A stretch of 64,000 nucleotides of DNA, taken from assembly GCF_037042905.1 (NCBI RefSeq), contig NC_087253.1, forward strand, positions 12,939,001 through 13,003,000. The letters are read 5' to 3'. How positions within the stretch are numbered: the stretch's first letter is position 1; every line of letters starts with the position of its first letter. The notes under the pieces are model-generated. The model ran no database searches. It was not told the DNA's origin and saw nothing but the letters and a program-made list of their open reading frames with translations. Shown in pieces: positions 11,243 through 23,224 of the stretch. Both the position numbers and the translations under genes were made by a program. The stretch comes from Lytechinus pictus. Its lineage: Eukaryota; Echinodermata; Echinoidea; Temnopleuroida; Toxopneustidae.

Positions 11243-13375
11243 CAGGGCTCGACACTAGCGCCGGTCCGACGGTCCCAGACCGGTAAAAATCACTGTCGGG
11301 CCGGTAGATTTTCAGAAATAGCAAGATTTACTGGTCCGACAAGACCAGTAAGAAAATATCATTGTCGGGCCGGTAATTTTTCCAAAAATAGCAAGATTTA
11401 TGGGTCCGACATAAACAGTAATAAAAACCATTGTTGGGCCAGTAACTTTTTCAGAAATGGTCAAATTCACTAGTCCAACATAAACATAAAAAATATTCCA
11501 TGACTCAAATTGCAAACCATTTTCCTCCCGTTAAATTTGGTCATTCACACACAGAATACACACACAATGAATCGCATGCAATTTTTACTAGGGTAACATA
11601 CAGTGTACATATGGCTAGCCAGCCACACAGCCCACATGGTGAATTTTCTACTGGCTGCACGAACGAAGCTTGGCGAAGCTTGGCAAACCTCTGGCAGAAA
11701 TCTCTCACAGAAATCTCTCACAGAACGGTCAAAATTCACATTTCACACTAATGAAAAGCTCTTATAATGTCCATATTTTCAAAAAATTGGGGTAACTGTC
11801 ATTTGTAAGCAGTAAAAGGAGAAATTTTCACTTCTGTTTTAGTTCAAAGAGATCGGGTTTCGAGTGATATCGTCTGAATACATGATAGCCCCACATATGC
11901 ATTTGTGTGTGTGTTGATACACTTGGTTTCTTTCGTAGCTATATCTTAATTGAGCCAAAAAGAAACTGATAATTTATTTATGATAGTTTTAGCTTTCTTC
12001 CTCTGTTTTCTTTCTATCTTTCTTTCCTTCTTTCTTTTCAATCTTTCTTTGTTTCTTCCCTCTCTTCTTTAATTTTTTTTGTTCCTGTCTTTCTTTTTTA
12101 ATTATTCTTTGTCTTTCGTTCTTTCATTCTTTCTGTCCTTTTAACATTTTTCTCTATTTCTTTTTCTCTTTCTTTTTTGATTTCTTTCTTTCTTTTATTC
12201 TTGAGTCCATCCATCCTATATTTATCTCTTCTTTCTTTCCTTCTTTTTACCCTTTCTTTCCTTCATTCTTTGTTTCTTTCTTCATTCCATCCATCCTTTC
12301 TTTACCATTTCTTGTTTTTTATTTCTTCCTTCTTTCAGCCCTTTCTCTCTTTCTTTCATTCATTCCTTCCTTTCTGTTCTTTCTTTTTTCCCTTCATTCC
12401 ATCTATCCTTTTACCTTTTTTTTTTTTTTTACTGCTTGCTTCCTTTCCTTTCCTTTCTTCTTTCGTTCTTTTTTTCCCTCATTCCTTCCTTTCTTTGTCT
12501 TTCGGTCTTTCTTTTTTTTCTTACTTTCATCTATTTTACATTTTCTTTCTTTTTTCTATTGCTTGCTTGCTTCCTTGCTTCTTTCCTTCTATCTATCATT
12601 TTACCTTTCTTTATTTCTTCCTTCTTTCAATACTTTCTTTCTTTTTTCCTTCTTTCCATCTCTCCTTTTACCCTTTCTTTCTTTTTTTATTGCTTCTTTC
12701 CTTCTTTCTGTCTTTTGTTCTTTCTTTCTATATTGCTTGCTTCATTTCTTTCCTTCTTTCTTTCTTTCCTTCATTCCTTTATTTCTTCTTTTTCTTTTGT
12801 TCTTTCTTTCTTATTTTTGTTCTTTCTTTCCTTCCTTCCTTTCCCTCTTCAGTTCTTTCTTTTTTTCCTTCCTTCACATTTATCCTTTCTTTACCCTTTT
12901 TCTTCCTTTCTTTCTTTCTTTCTTTCTATCTGTTTTCCTTCTTTCCATCTTTCCTTATACCCTTTCTTTCTTATTTTATTGCTTCTTTCCTTTTTTCATT
13001 ACTTTCTGTCTTTTGTTTTTTCTTTCTTTCCTTTTTTTCTTTTGTTCTTTCTTTCTTTCTTTCTTTTTTCCTTCCTTCACATCTATCCTTTCTTTACCTT
13101 TTATTTGTTCTTCCTTCCTTTCTTTTATTATTTCTTCCTTTGTTTCTTTTTGTCTTGCTTTCTTTTTGTCTTTCATTCCTTCATTTTTTTTTTTGGGGGG
13201 GGGGGTAACAAGAAAGGACAGCAAAATAAACTCACGCCTTTTTTTAATGTTTTCTTTATTTTGGGGACCAGTAGATTTTAGGTTCGGACCAGTAAAAAAT
13301 GGAAAAACTGGGTATCTACTGGTCCGACATGAATAGGTTGGACCAGTAAAAAAAAAGGGTTAGTGTGGAGCCCTG
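11243..13375. mobile_element. hAT-like element, 2.1 kb, with low-complexity core
   Basis: Begins CAGGGCTCGACACTAG and ends TTAGTGTGGAGCCCTG, an inverted repeat. It is flanked by CACTAGC on both sides (11236-11242 and 13376-13382), a 7-bp match compatible with an 8-bp hAT duplication with one change. The interior has repeated GGTCCGAC..CAGTAA segments at both ends and about 1.2 kb of TTTC-rich DNA between. No transposase is visible, so it is non-autonomous. Relatives are at 5733-6174 and a fragment at 63533-63600. Confidence 0.75.
11990..13195. repeat. TTTC/TTCC-rich low-complexity tract
   Basis: About 1.2 kb of imperfect TTTC, TTCC and CATTCC repeats ending in a T/G run (13185-13206). The long open frames here (mostly Phe, Ser, Leu) arise only because C/T-rich DNA lacks stop codons; they are not genes. 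Confidence 0.9.
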
Positions 13376-13399
13376 CACTAGCGCATCTTTTTAAAGAGA

Positions 13400-14505
13400 T
13401 TTCTCTTTTTTTTAATGTTAATTCTCATTTTTTTCAAGCATCATTTCAGAGACAATATTGGGCAATATTAGTCAAGAAAAGTCTTATGAAATGATTCCTG
13501 ATTGTACAAGAATAACATTTAAGTTTTACTCTCATTGAATATATCATTTTCAAATCAACGTCGCAGAGATAAAATAGTTCCTACCCTCTTAATAGTCTAT
13601 TTTATATTTTCTTCAAAGTAACATGGGCGCAAGCACATCATGTGCGTTGCAATGGTAAGATACGCTACAAGAGGGATGTACTCTAATGGAAGAAGAAGAT
13701 ACTTCCCAAGGAAGTCATTCTACAGAAATGGTTGTAAACGCATATTATGCAAGTTTAGTTGGCGTTTTAAAATGAAATAAAAAAAGGACGCCACCGAGGT
13801 TTGAACTACACATCGATGAAAACGCTGCTTCTGGCCAGAAAAGTGGAACACACCCTATATTGTATTATAGTCTATTCTGACCTTCAACAAATAAATCCCT
13901 AAACTCTAATCCAATCCTTTACCAAAACCTTTTTTATACTAAAATCTAATCAGTTGGGTACAAAAGCAAACTGTCTGCAAATGTAATAAACTTTAAAGTT
14001 TCAAAATAAGAGAAATAGTAGGCTCACCAAGTTGCATTCTGAATCATTCATTCTACTCCTGATATCAATGGCTCTGCAATAAACATATCCTGTATGCTGC
14101 TAACCTATTCCGCTCAAACACACTACGCAAGGAAACACCGAAAGTTCACTCTGAGCAGATAATCATCATTTTTTGGCACTTAGCATAATCCAAAATAAGG
14201 TCCTCCTGATGTATTACCACGACTGCAAGCTGGGAAACTTTGCCTCGATTACACCTCCGCAGAACTGCAGCGTTCCGATAAATGTCACGGCATGTCATTG
14301 ATAGTGACACATGCAACTGACAATAAAACGTACAATACGGTCCCACTCACTTCCTTTTGCGTCGGGTCGTTTAAATTTGGCTTTCGACGGTTCTTTCAGG
14401 ACACAGCCATCCAGCTCGACCACGCAGAGTAGCCACTGACAACATTGAAGGCCTGTTGTGACTCAGAGCCTCAGAGAGGTGGAGAGCTTCTTCTGGATTA
14501 TTTAA
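13400..14505. other. Non-coding, no gene supported
   Basis: Mixed sequence. 14340-14470 is richer in GC and CpG than its surroundings, but no coding exon could be assigned to it. Confidence 0.35.
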
Positions 14506-15031
14506 AGGGACAGTTCACTCTGACCAAAAATTGATTGTAAAAAAGCAGAAAAAATAGTAAAAAATATTGCAATAGTTTGAGAAAAATCCATCAAAGAATG
14601 AAAAAGATATTAGAATTTTAATTATTTGATTTGTAACATCATCAGCTTTCCTACATACATGTACATATCGAATGGTAAAAAATCAATGACATGTCATTTT
14701 CTCAGAAAATTGAAAATTCTTTTTATTTTACCTTCTGTATACATTTGTACATCAGTAGACAAATGATTTCACACCCATTCCTAAAACGAAAACCAAAATT
14801 AGTAATGATGAACCATTAAAAATTGAAATTAATGCATTTTATATTACATAACAACATACATAATACATTATGGGGCAGCTGCTCGTTTGTGATGTTACAA
14901 TCCAAAACTTCAAATTCTAATAACTTTCTTAATCTTTAAAGGATTTTCCTCAAACCTTCACCAATATTTTTCATTATGTTTTCTGCTATTTTTATTTCTT
15001 TTACAACTTTTCTTAAGGGTGAACTTCCCCT
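14506..15031. mobile_element. TTAA-type MITE, family C, copy 1 (526 bp)
   Basis: Flanked by TTAA on both sides. Left end AGGGACAGTTCACTCTG pairs with the right end AAGGGTGAACTTCCCCT. The inverted repeat extends inward for over 100 bp (for example the TCCTCAAACCTTCACC region). Length equals that of the copy at 19084-19609. No coding capacity. TTAA targets and AGGG ends fit Kolobok/piggyBac-type mobilisation. Confidence 0.85.
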
Positions 15032-15243
15032 TTAATAGGCTGAACTGTCCAGGTTTCTAAACGCACTTCGCTTTGCCAGGACTTAGGGTGGTGATTGATG
15101 GTTCTTAATAAGTGGCTGTATCTGCCTACTTTTGCACTGAAAAATGGCTTGTTGACACATATTGTGTCATAAACATTTGCTTAATGGAGTGTGCATGATC
15201 AGTCTTGTTATGATCAATCAGTCGTCTTATTAAGCAACACTAA

Positions 15244-15705
15244 GAGGCCGTTCTCATTACGCTTTCTAAAACTAGTTTACTGGAAACCGATTCAGGAAAC
15301 CAGTTTGGAAGATCGCTTTGCTAGCGTTCCCACTTGATCACATGAAAGTAGTTTTCAAAATCACTTCACGTAAAGCGCTCTTGTTGCTATGGAAACGCTC
15401 TCATAGGGGTGACATGTTTCGCGCGAAATTAAAAAAAACGCAGCATAGACATTCTACACCTGTCGTGTGGAGTAGCGCGCTCAAAATGTGCGAAGATTGC
15501 TTCCCAAAGTACGGTTGTGTCCTCACGCTAAAACCAGTTTAACGAGGCAAAGCGATCTTGAAAACTACATCGCGAGGTGGTTTTCCAAACTGGTTTGCAA
15601 GATCGCTTCCAAGACCACTTCGACCGTTCTCACTACATGTTAAACTAGTTTCCACTAAACTAGTTTCCAGTAAACTAGTTTTAGGAACGTAGTGAGAACA
15701 GCCTC
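15244..15705. mobile_element. PIF/Harbinger-like MITE (462 bp)
   Basis: Ends are GAGGCCGTTCTCATTACG and, in reverse complement, GAGGCTGTTCTCACTACG. The 3-bp target TAA flanks both sides (15241-15243, 15706-15708). Subterminal AAACTAGTTT repeats occur on both arms. Three-base TWA duplication is the hallmark of the PIF/Harbinger group. The two open frames inside have no recognisable domain. Confidence 0.75.
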
Positions 15706-15931
15706 TAAGTGTAAGAGCCACATCTTAACAGACACTTTTCTGACCAACTTCATGTGCTAAAATAGGGGGCATTTTCTTTCACCACTTCCTGTTAAGACGC
15801 TTCTACGGAGGAATTTTGCTGACTATTTGAAATTAAAAAATTGTCTAAAATTCATTTAGTCAAATAGGGGTAAAATCTCAATCATCCATGTACACATGTA
15901 CATGAACATGTATCTGGTGAGGCACACTTAA

Positions 15932-16531
15932 AGGTCAAGTCCACCTCAGGAAAATGCTGGTCAATTTGAATAAAAAGAGAAAAATCAAACTAGCATAGTG
16001 CTAAAAATTTCATCAAAATCGGATGTAAAATAAGAAAGTTATTACATTTTAAAGTTTTGCTTATTTTCACAAAACAGTGATATGCACAACTAGGTGAGTC
16101 AGTCGATGATGTCCATCACTCACTATTTCTTTTGTTTTTTATTGTTTGAATTATACAATACAGTGTATTTCATTTTTTATAGATTTGACAATAAGGAAAA
16201 ACTTGACCGAACCATATAGTATTAAACAATGCTAATTCCACATGTTCAGGGAGGAATTAATTGTTGTATCACTTGACAATGAGGAGAAAATTAGAATATT
16301 TCATATCTCTTTATAATAAAATACAAAAGAAATAGTGAGTGGATGACGTCAGTATCATCATTTGCATACCAGCCAGGATGTGCATATAACTGTTTTGTGA
16401 AATTAAGCGAAACTTTAGAATGTCATAACTTTCTTATTTTACATCCGATTTTGATGAAATTTTCAGTGTTATGCTTGTTGGATTTTTCTATTTTTATTCA
16501 AATCAACTTTTTGTTGGGGTAGACTTGTCCT
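15932..16531. mobile_element. TTAA-type MITE, family B, copy 1 (600 bp)
   Basis: TTAA flanks both sides. Left AGGTCAAGTCCACC pairs with right GGGTAGACTTGTCCT, and the inverted repeat continues for about 170 bp. Other copies are at 48349-48945 and 57557-58338. No coding capacity. Confidence 0.85.
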
Positions 16532-16899
16532 TTAAGTCTGGGACTCTAGGCCTATTAAAACAGCTGAAGAACTATTCATTTTATCAATATCAAATTGACA
16601 ATCACTGGTATAGCAGATTAATGAAAGTTGTGTACATGGTACATCTACTGACCAAAATAACACAAATTCCAATGTCCTTCACTTAGAAAAGCATGGTTAG
16701 AAAATGTTAACCTTGCACTTTGCATCAAGACCATTATTACATGTATGTAGGGTCAACAAACTACATCAACTGTACAAAACAAAACATACAATTGTACATG
16801 AAGGTTAGGCCTAGTGACTTAAAATGAAAGCAAACTGTGAAAGCAAAAAATAATGTTCAGCCTATTGCCTCTTTAACAAGAGTGTCGCTGGGGCGAGCA

Positions 16900-17740
16900 C
16901 ATAAATACGCCTGTCTGTAACACAGAAAATTGAGTTATTGGTCAAGCAAGAAAAGTGGAAGGTGGCGACTTGACCTTTAATCTTTTGACCTCAAAATCAA
17001 TAGAATTCCTGGGATCCATGCAACATGTACATACTTTATATCAAACACCAAAATATGAGCTTAGGTTTTAAACTGAAGTTATCGCGTTTACAAGGACTTC
17101 AGGAGGGCAACATGAAAGCATGTCACTATGACCTTGACGTTTTGACCTCAAAATTGATAGAATTCCTGGGATCCATGCTAGTATAATACACACCAAATTA
17201 TATGAGCCTAGGTTAAAGTTAAACTGAAGTTATATCACGTTTACAAGTACTTCAGAAGTTTAAGATGAAAACATATCACTGTAACGTTGACATTTGACCT
17301 TTTGACCTCAAAATCAAGACGTCCTGGATTATCATACACACCAAATTATATGAGCCTAGGTTAAACTGACGTTATCGCATTTACAAGGACTGCAGAAGTT
17401 TCAGATGAAAACATGTCACTGTGACCTTGACCTTTGACATTTTGACCTCAAAATAAATAGGCTTCCTGGGATCCATGCTAGTACAATGTATCATACACAC
17501 CAAATTATATGAGCCTAGGTTAAAGTTAAACTGAATCTATCACGTTTACAAGGATTGCAGAAGGGTAAGATGAAAATATGTCACTGTGACCTTGACCTTG
17601 TGACCTTAAAATCAATAGGCTTCCTGGGATCCATGCTAGTATCATACACAACAAATATGAGCCTAGGTTAAGTCAAACTGAAGTTGTCGCGTTTTTAAGG
17701 AAAATTTAACGGATGGACAGACAGACAGACGGATGGACGG
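16900..17740. repeat. Tandem array, about 155-bp unit, five units
   Basis: Units are marked by TTTTGACCTCAAAAT at 16985, 17141, 17301, 17441 and a variant near 17601, plus ATTCCTGGGATCCATG and ATATGAGCCTAGGTT. Many units contain TGACCTTTGAC-type motifs. The array ends in a (GGACAGAC)n-like tract at 17712-17740. Confidence 0.8.
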
Positions 17741-17750
17741 GCGTATAAAA

Positions 17751-19080
17751 TAAAAAGATCTACTTCAGTTACAAGTCTAATTTAGATAGAAAGTTTTTTT
17801 TTTAATGTGTCTATATCAAATTTTTTTATCATACATTGTAGGCAAAAGTTTAACAATACATTCAGCCAAAATTATTTATCTGCCAATTTGAAGGAGAAAG
17901 TTGGTCTTCTTTATAAAACTATTAAACAGAAACTAAACTTGGTGTCTTACAAAATGGTCAAGATTACACTTGGCTGTATAGGCCTAGTCTGCAGGCACAG
18001 ACCCTGATTTAAACAAGTGGGTCTACGCTTTCCACGCAAAGACTAGAACAAAGTATACAAAAACTTGCTGTTTAGGGCCTTCAGTACGCAAAGAATTATA
18101 GGCTGCACATTCAGACCATAACTCGAGTGAAGGGTTTGCACAGCAGACTATTATAGGCCTATGTATTTGATTGTAGTCTTATGCGCAAATACATGTAGTA
18201 CTATTACTGTACATCGTCTGATTTCTTTAGGGGTAAATTACAGCATTACATATACTGTATGTACCCTGCAATCAAAGACTCCAGTCTCTGTTAATTTGTT
18301 TCCATTTTATCACTCCGACACCCAATAGATTACAGGTAAACAACAATTTAGACACCATTGTGCAGTGAGTACCATCTTTACAAAAGGAATCTCTTGTTGA
18401 AGGAAATGAACACATGGGCCCGTATTCTGAACTCGGGTTTAAGTCAAACTCGGGTCTAAAGTTGTACATGTGTAGTTCAAGCATGTATTGCCAAGTGTGA
18501 CACTTGTCTGTTGAATTTGAAGGCATGCAAGTTTGGTACTCAATTCATTCATAACTGTCTGGGAATTATGTCAAAATATGTAGTTTTCTTCACCATTAAA
18601 GCACAGGGAAACATTTCAGGAATAATCATTCAAATAACATATTGAATAGAATGTTTATATTTTTGGCTTCCCATAATTGTGTAGCACAGAGTTTAGACCA
18701 TGGCATAGTTAAACCAGACTTCAGAATTGGATTCCAACCAATGACTAGAGCCGAGTTCTCATGCTAAAACTTGAGAAGAGACAGTAATCTAATTATTTGT
18801 CTATTATTTAATTTTCATATTCTTGATTAACAATAACAAAATAAAAGTTTAGTCTTAAAATAAAAAAGTTTCTCCAAAATCATGTAAAAGTTTTATCCTA
18901 TTGTTGACACAGTAGTGCATTCAACAAAACAGCAACAATCATAACCCAAATTAATCAAAATTATAATTGATCAAGTTCAATCAATTAATCATTGAGTGTG
19001 GAGCATACAGTTTATTTCCTTGGACTGATGAACAGGCACAGTCCTCAGGCATCGTTGGATTAAAGTGAAGTACCGGTATT
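17751..19080. other. Non-coding; fragment of a GGCCCGTATTCTGAA MITE near 18418-18730
   Basis: GGGCCCGTATTCTGAACT at 18418 and ACTTCAGAATTGG at 18719 look like the two ends of the MITE family better seen at 35668-39997. Nothing else supported here. Confidence 0.4.
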
Positions 19081-19083
19081 TAA

Positions 19084-19609
19084 AGGGGAAGTTCACCCTG
19101 ACAAAAAGTTTATTGTAAAAATAGCAGAAAAAAATTGTAAAAATAGCAGAAAAAAATAATAAAAAATATTGCCGAAGGTTTGAGAAAAATTCATCAAATA
19201 ATTAAAAAGTTATTAGAATTTCAATTATTTGATTTGTGACGTCATATGCCAGCAGCATTCCTACATAGCCAATGGTAAAAAATCAATGAAATGTCATTTT
19301 CTCAGAAATTTGAAAATGGTTTTCACTGTACGTTTTGTATATTATTTAGACAAATCATTTCACACCCGATTATGAATAGAAAACAAAATTAAGTAACCAT
19401 AAGGAACCATACAAAATTTGAAATTCATGCATTTTATATTACATAACACATGGAGCAGCTGCTCGTTTATGACGTCACAAATCCAAAACTTTGAATTCTA
19501 ATAACTTCCTTACTCTTTAACGGATTTTCCTCAAACCTTCACCAATATTTTTACTATTTATTTTTCTGCTATTTTTACAACAAAGTTTTCTTCAGGGTGA
19601 ACTTCCCCT
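19084..19609. mobile_element. TTAA-type MITE, family C, copy 2 (526 bp)
   Basis: TTAA on both sides. Ends AGGGGAAGTTCACCCTG and CAGGGTGAACTTCCCCT are an exact inverted pair. A third, eroded copy lies near 59229-59800 in the first reductase intron. Confidence 0.9.
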
Positions 19610-20429
19610 TTAAAGAATATCTTTGATAGAATATCTAAGTTTTACAAACATGTGTCACTATTGGGATTCAATTATGATAAGACACTGATACAGCAATTCT
19701 TGGTTTCCTTTTTTATGGGACACACTGTTGTATCCTTCGGTTTCAAGGAGAAGGGTGAATACCAGACTGTCAGGACTTTGCACTGTACATGTACACAAGA
19801 AGGATATCCTTCTCACAATACTGTGTACACTCATACAATTGATGCAATTTAAGTGACTCCAAGATTTGCATAGCTAGGGCCACTAATTACATACACAGAC
19901 CGTACATACATGTCCCCAGACTTCCCATACACTCATGTGTTAAAAATAAGATTTGAAGAAATACAAAGTTTTTAATTTTAAAGGGCAGAGTACACTGTAG
20001 AAGAGGTTGGACAATGACTGGCCTGCATGAATTAAAATATAAAGGAGAAAGAGGATTTTCTGTCCTCTTTCTCAGTATAGGGGTTTCAATGGCATATACA
20101 TGTATAAAGGTCATTATCTGGACTTTCCCTGGCCTGACAATTGGCCGAGGCTAATAAGAGGCTATTATAGGATTAGCCAAAGGATTCTTGCTGGAATACT
20201 AAGTTTTCTTTCTCCTGTTACGCATTTCCAATGCTTTTCCACACATTTTGACATTGAGTAAATTACATGTATAATAAACTACGCCATTAAAACTGACACC
20301 GTGACCCACTTTAAAAGGAGAAATCTACATAATGTACCAATTCATGATAATACATGTAGGATTTTTTTGGTATTTTATGCACCTGATAATAACTGTCTAG
20401 ATACTACCACCAGTGTAATTTTCTCAACA

Positions 20430-20690
20430 AGTTGCTGATTTAAAAAGTTAGTCTGGGAGATGAATTTCTTAGAGAGAAACGCCAGTTGTGGTAATGATTT
20501 CAAAAAGAGTTTGAACAGAATCCAATCTAATAACCACCTTAAAAGGATTCTGGAGGAAATAGTGTAATTTCTGAGATATAAGCGACATAAGCATGACGCT
20601 TTTAATATTGTCACAATGTCAGGTATTTTTCCCCAGCAATAATAATGCACTGTGCCAGGTGTGCTGTCGATCTTCAGCATGATCGTTTTT
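20430..20690 (-). repeat. 300-bp interspersed repeat, copy 3
   Basis: Reverse-oriented member of the family at 6803-7120, recognised by CCAGTTGTGGTAATGA and AACAGAATCCAAT. The minus-strand open frame over it is a chance frame. Confidence 0.55.
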
Positions 20691-21027
20691 AACTCTTAAT
20701 GTGCCATTCACTGTAATCAGCGAGTGCCATTTTTTTTTCAAAGAGTCTACATGTATATTTCGTTGTTTTATTTATAAAAAAGGGAATCACTCCTGAGACA
20801 GTAATGTTAAACCTCTTGACCATAAGCTGAACTGAACAATGGAATCACTCATACATGCAATGCACTTCTCAAAATGCAATAGGCATAACAATAGCTGTAT
20901 GACCATTGCACGAAAATGTGTTCGTGGCACTCCAGTGGATGCACAGATATGTGTTCATAGCACGTTAAGAGTTAAGAGTAATATATTTCCCGATTTCACA
21001 AAGTTGAATGTATTTTTGTATGTAAAA

Positions 21028-21730
21028 TGCTTTTCACACTGCATTCCCTTAACCCCATCCTATCCTCAACCCCGGACTATCCTTAACCCCATACTTTCTT
21101 TTTTTCTATTCACACGGTCTTTCTTTAAACCCAATACTATTTGCTTTAATAGCCAGGGTTAACGCCTTAAACCCAGACTATCATACAGCTCATGAACATT
21201 GATGATTTCACCTACCGGTAATTAATAGAGTGTGATTAACGTGCAATTTCAACTTCTGTGATTGGCTAATGCTTAGCCCCACTTTTCCTTAGCCCTGTTT
21301 CATTTCACACTGCATCTTTTAGCATTGATATTGTGGTGCTAGCACCACAATAAGCCGGCTTACCCTGGTTTTTTGCAGGGCCAGGGGGCCGTTTCATAAA
21401 GTTGTTTGTAAGTTAAGAACAACTTTAAGAACGACTGTTGAACATTTCTTACGCGCTAAACCATTGCCAATGAACATTTTTGTGTATACCATTTACCACA
21501 AGAAAGGATTACCAGTCGTTCTGAAAGTCGCTCTTAACTTACGAACAGCTTTATGAAACACCCACCTGATAGTACTGTACTATTTACCGTGCTCGCCCAC
21601 TTTGCAAAAATGTAGTGTAAAAATGAAGTGGGCTAAGCTTAACCCCGGAAAATTGGTGGGGCTAAGACTCCCCCTTAGCCCCACCAAATTCCCGGGGTTA
21701 AGGAAAAAAAGTGCAGTGTGAAAAGCATCT
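21028..21730. mobile_element. TIR element, 0.7 kb, carrying a nested MITE
   Basis: Left end ATGCTTTTCACACTGCATT and right end GTGCAGTGTGAAAAGCAT are inverted, with CTTAACCCC/GGGGTTAAG just inside. No clear target duplication and no coding capacity. A second inverted-repeat element sits inside at 21384-21563. Confidence 0.7.
21384..21563. mobile_element. Nested MITE, about 180 bp
   Basis: GGGGGCCGTTTCATAAAG at the left pairs with CTTTATGAAACACCC at the right, with TTGTAAGTTAAGA/TCTTAACTTACGA next inside. Lies entirely within the element at 21028-21730. Confidence 0.75.
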
Positions 21731-22490
21731 AACTGTACCAGATGCTATAGGATGATATGTTCACAATTTTAACTTTTATTTGACAGACTTTCTCATGAAA
21801 TACGTGTTTACTTCTTATTCTTACAACTACTTTCACTTATATTTAAACATATAAAACCATTTTCCAATTGCTTAAAAAAACTATCACCATTATGAAATAG
21901 CAAAGTTCCTGGTGAATTTTTCTACTTTTTTTTCTGCTTTTACACAAATAGAATCATCACCAAACCAAACTCATTGGCAAAGCCATTGCTCAGAGTTTGT
22001 GGCATAAAATTTGCCCTGAACTATTTTGAATGATTTTTCTCTCAAAAAGCATCCACAATGTACATGTCCGTAAGGCATATAGGCATCATTCTGGAGAGGA
22101 ATGTGCTGTGTCAGGTGCAATCATATGGTTTTCACACATTAATAATCACAAAATTTCACTAGTATTAATAATACCCAATATTTATAATACGCTTTTCCCT
22201 AATGGGCCAAAGAGGTCACAATTTCAATTTACCTAAACAATGACATGTATACAATGTAGTATTTTGCTTCCAAACTTAGTATATATTTATACGAAAAATA
22301 CTTACAATAACAAAAACATACCCTATATCAGTCATAATAATAATCTGAATACGGTAGGCGATTGGTCTAAACACACTCTTGCGACCAAAGATTATTCCAA
22401 CCACTGTTATTTAATTGGGAAAAATGAAATGAATCCCAATATCTGACATCACAAGCTGGGAATAGTACCCCGAGCAGTAATTAGTTCAAA
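21731..22490. other. Non-coding, no feature recognised
   Basis: AT-rich sequence. The two short open frames at 22030-22446 have no domain or homologue I recognise. Confidence 0.4.
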
Positions 22491-22496
22491 CTACTA

Positions 22497-23220
22497 TTGT
22501 CATCTCCTCTTCCTTCATCTCTTTCTCCTTTTCCTCCTTCTTTTTCTTCTTCATCTCTCATAACTTTTTCTTTTTTTCTGTCTCCCTTTCTTTCTTTCAT
22601 TTTTTCTTTCTTTTTCTTTTTTGTTCTTCCTTCTTTCCTGTTTGTTTCTTTCTTTCTTCCTTCCATTCATTTTTTTTCTTAAGACTCCTCTTTCCTTCAA
22701 TCCTTCCTTCCTTTCACTTTTCTTATCTTTCTTTTTGTTCTTTTTGTTTTCCTTCTTTCATTCTTCTGGTCTTCTTTAAAAATTTTCTTTAATTCATTTT
22801 ATTCTCTCTTGTCTACCTTTCTTATCTCTTTTTTTTAAGCATCTCCTTTATTTATATTTCCCCTTATTTGTCTGTTTATTTGCTTCTTTCAGTTTCACCA
22901 TTATTCTTTCTTCTTCTTCCTTTTATTTTTCTCCCTTTGTGTCCTATTTTCCCCCTTTCATGACTTTTCTTCTTTCTCTTTCTCTAAACTTGTCTTTATC
23001 TTTCTTTCACTGTTCTTGATGTCTGCTCTTCTTTTTCCTTTTCAATCTTTCCCCATCATTCTCCTTCATATTTCTAATCATTATTTTTTCTTCTCCTTCA
23101 TCTCTCTCTTCCTTCTCCTACCGGCTACCCGTCTCCCCTCTTCCTCCTTCGCCTCCTCATTCTTTTTCAATCATATCTTTGTTCATTTCTTCTTCTTCTA
23201 CTACTACTTCTACGGCCAGT
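22497..23220. repeat. Pyrimidine-rich TTTC/CTTC low-complexity tract
   Basis: About 0.7 kb of mixed TTTC, CTTC and CTCC repeats on the + strand. Open frames on either strand here are compositional. Confidence 0.85.
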
Positions 23221-23224
23221 ATTA

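Noticed and set aside
12177..13336. Long Phe/Ser/Leu-rich open frames up to 343 codons
   Set aside because: They exist only because C/T-rich simple sequence lacks stop codons; overlapping frames are equally open and none has a domain.
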